A stretch of DNA of 64,000 nucleotides from NCBI RefSeq assembly GCF_009363755.1, contig NZ_CP045417.1:3038001-3102000 (forward strand). The letters run 5' to 3'. The translations under genes and the position numbers were made by a program. Shown here piece by piece: positions 61,693 through 64,000 of the stretch (positions are counted from its first letter, which is position 1; every line of letters starts with the position of its first letter). The notes beneath the pieces are model-generated. The model searched no databases, was not told where the DNA came from, and saw only the letters and a program-made list of their open reading frames with translations. This DNA is from Halomonas sp. THAF5a (GTDB taxonomy: Bacteria; Pseudomonadota; Gammaproteobacteria; Pseudomonadales; Halomonadaceae).

Positions 61693-63132
61693 ATGCGCGC
61701 GCCTCGTCTTCCCCGCCCGGCCGTCTCGCGACTCGGGATCAAGCTGTTCGCGATCATCCTGGTCGTCAACGTGGCCATCTCGGGGCTGGTCTTCCTGGCC
61801 GTCTCCCGCAGCCTCGACCAGGGCTTCATCGAATACCTCGACAAGACCCAGACCCGCCGCGCCGAGACCCTGGCCGAGGGGCTCGCCGAGGAGTGGGCGC
61901 GCCGCGGCGACTGGCAGTGGCTGCGCCAGTCGCCGCGCGCCTGGCATCGCCTGGTGCGCCACCAGCTTTGGCCCGGCGACATGCCGCCGCCGGAGGGCAT
62001 CGAGCGGGGCCTGGGCGATCCCCGGGACTTCGTGCTCCACGACGCCGGGGGCCTGCCGGTGATCGGCCTGCCCCCGGACGGCGACCAGGAGGCGGCGGAG
62101 CTTCGCTGGCTGCCCATCGAGAGCGGCGGCGAGGAGGTCGGCATGCTCGGCTACCGGCCACCCCAGCAGCTGATGGCGCGCATGGATCGCATCTTCCTCT
62201 CCCGCCAGCAGCGCAACCTCGGCATCATCGTCGCCGCCCTGGGGCTGGCCTCGCTGCTGCTGGCCGGCGGCCTTTCCTGGTGGCTCGGGCGCCGCACCCG
62301 GGGCATGGCCCGGGCCACCCGTCGCCTCACCGAGGGCGACTACAGCACCCGCCTGGCCGAGCACGGCCGCGACGAGCTGTCGAGCCTCGCCCACGACTTC
62401 AACGTGCTGGCCGCGACCCTGGAGGCCAGCCGCGAGGCGCGCAACCGCTGGGTCTCGGACATCGCCCACGAGCTGCGCACGCCGCTGGCCGTGCTGCGCG
62501 GCGAGATCGAGGCGATGCAGGACGGCATCCGCGCCCTGGACGCCGACAACCTGCACTCGCTGGCCCAGGAAGTGGGCCAGCTGGAGCGCCTGGTCGCCGA
62601 CCTGCGGCTGCTCTCCCAGAGCGATGCCGGCGCCCTGGAGGTCCAGCTCGCCCCGCTGGACCTGGCCGAGAGCCTCGCCTCGCGACTCGACGAGGCCAGC
62701 GGCTGGCTCGACGACAGCGGCATCCGCCTCGAGCGCGAGATCGACGGGCCGGCCTGGATCCGCGGCGACGTCCAGCGCCTGCGCCAGCTGTGGAACAACC
62801 TGATCGACAACACCTGCGCCTACACCCGCGCCCCGGGCCGGCTGCGCGTGCGCCTGACCGGTCGCGACGGCGAGGTGCGGGTGACCTGGGAGGACAGCGC
62901 CCCCGGGGTGCCCGAGGCCGAGCTGCCGCGCCTCACCGAGCGCCTCTACCGGGTCGAGGGGTCGCGCAGCCGCGCCAGCGGCGGCAGCGGCCTGGGACTC
63001 TCGATCGCCACCGCCCTGGCCCGCGCCCACGGCGCCCGCATGGAGGCCTCGCCCTCCCCGCTCGGGGGGCTATGCTGGACCCTCACCTTCACCGCCATCC
63101 AGGACCCCGCCTCCAGGGAGGACACCGCATGA
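61693..63132 (+). CDS. baeS: BaeS-like sensor histidine kinase
   Basis: 479 residues from the ATG at 61693 (GGAG eight bases upstream); the ATG at 61651 lacks a site. It has a first membrane helix (LFAIILVVNVAISGLVFLAV), a periplasmic sensor region, a second helix (IIVAALGLASLLLAGGLSWW), and HAMP. HisKA follows with the phospho-His in DIAHELRTPLAVLRGEIEAM, then HATPase_c (WNNLIDNTCAYT, GGSGLGLSIATALA). It is BaeS-type in overall pattern, but the signal is not known. The stop overlaps the response-regulator start. Confidence 0.86.
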   Translation: MRAPRLPRPAVSRLGIKLFAIILVVNVAISGLVFLAVSRSLDQGFIEYLDKTQTRRAETLAEGLAEEWARRGDWQWLRQSPRAWHRLVRHQLWPGDMPPPEGIERGLGDPRDFVLHDAGGLPVIGLPPDGDQEAAELRWLPIESGGEEVGMLGYRPPQQLMARMDRIFLSRQQRNLGIIVAALGLASLLLAGGLSWWLGRRTRGMARATRRLTEGDYSTRLAEHGRDELSSLAHDFNVLAATLEASREARNRWVSDIAHELRTPLAVLRGEIEAMQDGIRALDADNLHSLAQEVGQLERLVADLRLLSQSDAGALEVQLAPLDLAESLASRLDEASGWLDDSGIRLEREIDGPAWIRGDVQRLRQLWNNLIDNTCAYTRAPGRLRVRLTGRDGEVRVTWEDSAPGVPEAELPRLTERLYRVEGSRSRASGGSGLGLSIATALARAHGARMEASPSPLGGLCWTLTFTAIQDPASREDTA

Positions 63133-63839
63133 GCACCCACGACACCGACCCGGCCCAGATCCTGATCGTCGAGGACGAGCCCAAGATCGCGCGCCTGGTC
63201 ACCGATTACCTGCAGGGCAGCGGCTTCACCAGCCACCACCTGGCCCACGGCGACGCCGTGCTGCCCTGGCTCGAGGGCCGCGGCACGCGACCCGAGCTGA
63301 TCCTGCTCGACCTGATGCTGCCCGGCACCGATGGCCTGACGCTGTGCCGGGAGGTGCGCCAGCGCTGGCCGGAGATCGCCATCGTCATGCTCACCGCCCG
63401 GGTCGAGGAGGTCGATCGCCTGCTCGGCCTGGAGCTCGGTGCCGACGACTACATCTGCAAGCCCTTCAGCCCCCGGGAGGTGGTGGCGCGGATCAAGGCC
63501 GTGCTGCGGCGCAGCCGGGCGGCCCAGGATCCCGCCCCGGGCGGCGGCAGCGACCTGGTCCTCGACGACGAGGGCTGGCGGGCCCTGGCCGACGGCCAGG
63601 ACCTGGGACTGACCGCGGTGGAGTTCCAGCTGCTCAAGGTGATGATGCGATCGCCGGGGCGCATCTTTACCCGCGAGCAGCTGATGGATCACATGTACCG
63701 TGACCATCGCATCGTCTCGGAGCGCACCGTGGACAGCCACGTCAAGAAGCTGCGCCGCAAGATCGCCGAGACCTGGCCGGAGCGCGAGGTGATCCGCTCG
63801 GTCTACGGCGTAGGATACAAGTACCAGCCGGAGGAGTAG
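63129..63839 (+). CDS. baeR: BaeR-like OmpR-family response regulator
   Basis: 236 residues. Receiver domain with phospho-acceptor Asp61 in LILLDLMLPGTDG, Thr in VMLTARVEEVDRLLGLELGA and Lys in DDYICKPFSPREVV. The winged-helix DNA-binding domain has TAVEFQLLKVMMRSPGRIFT, then VDSHVKKLRRKIAE and VYGVGYKY. It should bind the 11-base-spaced CTGCAC repeats upstream of its own operon and of the gene beginning at 63977. Confidence 0.88.
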   Translation: MSTHDTDPAQILIVEDEPKIARLVTDYLQGSGFTSHHLAHGDAVLPWLEGRGTRPELILLDLMLPGTDGLTLCREVRQRWPEIAIVMLTARVEEVDRLLGLELGADDYICKPFSPREVVARIKAVLRRSRAAQDPAPGGGSDLVLDDEGWRALADGQDLGLTAVEFQLLKVMMRSPGRIFTREQLMDHMYRDHRIVSERTVDSHVKKLRRKIAETWPEREVIRSVYGVGYKYQPEE

Positions 63840-63860
63840 GCAGGGGCAGGCGAGCACCGC

Positions 63861-63875
63861 GCCCCCACCGGGGGC
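63861..63875 (+). terminator. Weak hairpin after the response regulator gene
   Basis: GCCCCC, ACC, GGGGGC, 22 bases past the stop; no T tract. Confidence 0.4.
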
Positions 63876-63906
63876 TAGACTGGAGAGGCCGGCGAGTTCA
63901 CGACTC

Positions 63907-63934
63907 TTGCACCGTCGCTGCATGCCGGCTGCAC
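63907..63934 (+). promoter_or_regulatory. Three 11-base-spaced response-regulator repeats before the last gene
   Basis: TTGCAC at 63907, CTGCAT at 63918 and CTGCAC at 63929, exactly 11 bases apart. It has the same half-site and period as 61598-61636. It lies 43 bases before the ATG at 63977. Confidence 0.68.
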
Positions 63935-63976
63935 GCCGAGCGACGACACTGCCAGCGTCAACCAAGGAGAACTGCC

Positions 63977-64000
63977 ATGACACGCGCTTTCACCCGTACC
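63977..64000 (+). CDS. Start of an unidentified gene, truncated by the window
   Basis: Eight codons are visible (MTRAFTRT) behind a strong AAGGAGAACTGCC ribosome binding site. The gene has response-regulator repeats upstream, so it is a likely target of the BaeR-like regulator. Too short to identify; the start suits a signal peptide. Confidence 0.6.

Overview
The window is about 70% GC with dense, well-spaced genes and no rRNA, tRNA, phage or insertion sequence that I could recognise. The gene content points to a halophilic gammaproteobacterium of the Halomonas type. The strongest pointers are a complete ectoine-degradation locus (doeA, doeB, doeX, doeC, doeD, eutB, eutC), a Pseudomonas/Halomonas-style fructose PTS (fruB-fruK-fruA) under FruR/Cra, and HexR-controlled Entner-Doudoroff genes.

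Layout. 1-2370: the 5' end of an NCS1 permease, its SorC-type regulator and fruR. 2586-8211: fruBKA. 8346-17185: central carbon genes (gap, pyk, pgi, zwf-pgl-eda, hexR). HexR-like palindromes lie in the gap/pyk and zwf/hexR gaps. 17318-20444: a phosphonate-family ABC transporter of the putative selenate type. 20547-26174: RidA, a SulP transporter with a tandem Usp protein, and a slipin/NfeD pair. 26281-38675: the most unusual region (next paragraph). 38941-39624: a haloacid-dehalogenase-type hydrolase. 39700-54653: the ectoine catabolism locus on the minus strand. Its core carries an unexplained four-gene block: a nitrilase-fold amidase, an ATP-grasp ligase, a C45 Ntn-hydrolase-like protein and a 931-residue PLP decarboxylase. 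54971-57919: ghrA, pncA, pncB. 58107-59601: an SDR gene and its TetR regulator with matching operators. 59850-64000: a secreted hypothetical, lysO, a BaeS/BaeR-like two-component pair, and the start of its probable target gene.

The candidate new system lies at 26.2-38.8 kb. Five promoters there share one architecture, TGTAAGS, then exactly 15 bases, then CGAC. They sit upstream of (a) an ECF sigma factor followed by its zinc-finger anti-sigma, (b) a DUF3047 protein, (c) a 796-residue fusion of a tubulin-tyrosine-ligase-type ATP-grasp enzyme to a PqqD-like (RiPP recognition) domain, (d) a c-type cytochrome containing a long Glu-Ala-Glu-Gly repeat, and (e) a kinase-YnjBCD transporter-transferase operon. 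Just downstream of the ATP-grasp fusion is a 95-residue peptide. Its N-terminus matches that of the cytochrome (24 of 34 residues) and it ends in the same EAEG repeat. My inference is that the sigma factor controls a pathway in which the ATP-grasp/PqqD enzyme recognises this shared leader and adds amino acids to the glutamates of the repeat tract.

Start codons were chosen from ribosome binding sites, ATGA overlaps and family length. All assignments come from reading the sequence; no database search was possible.
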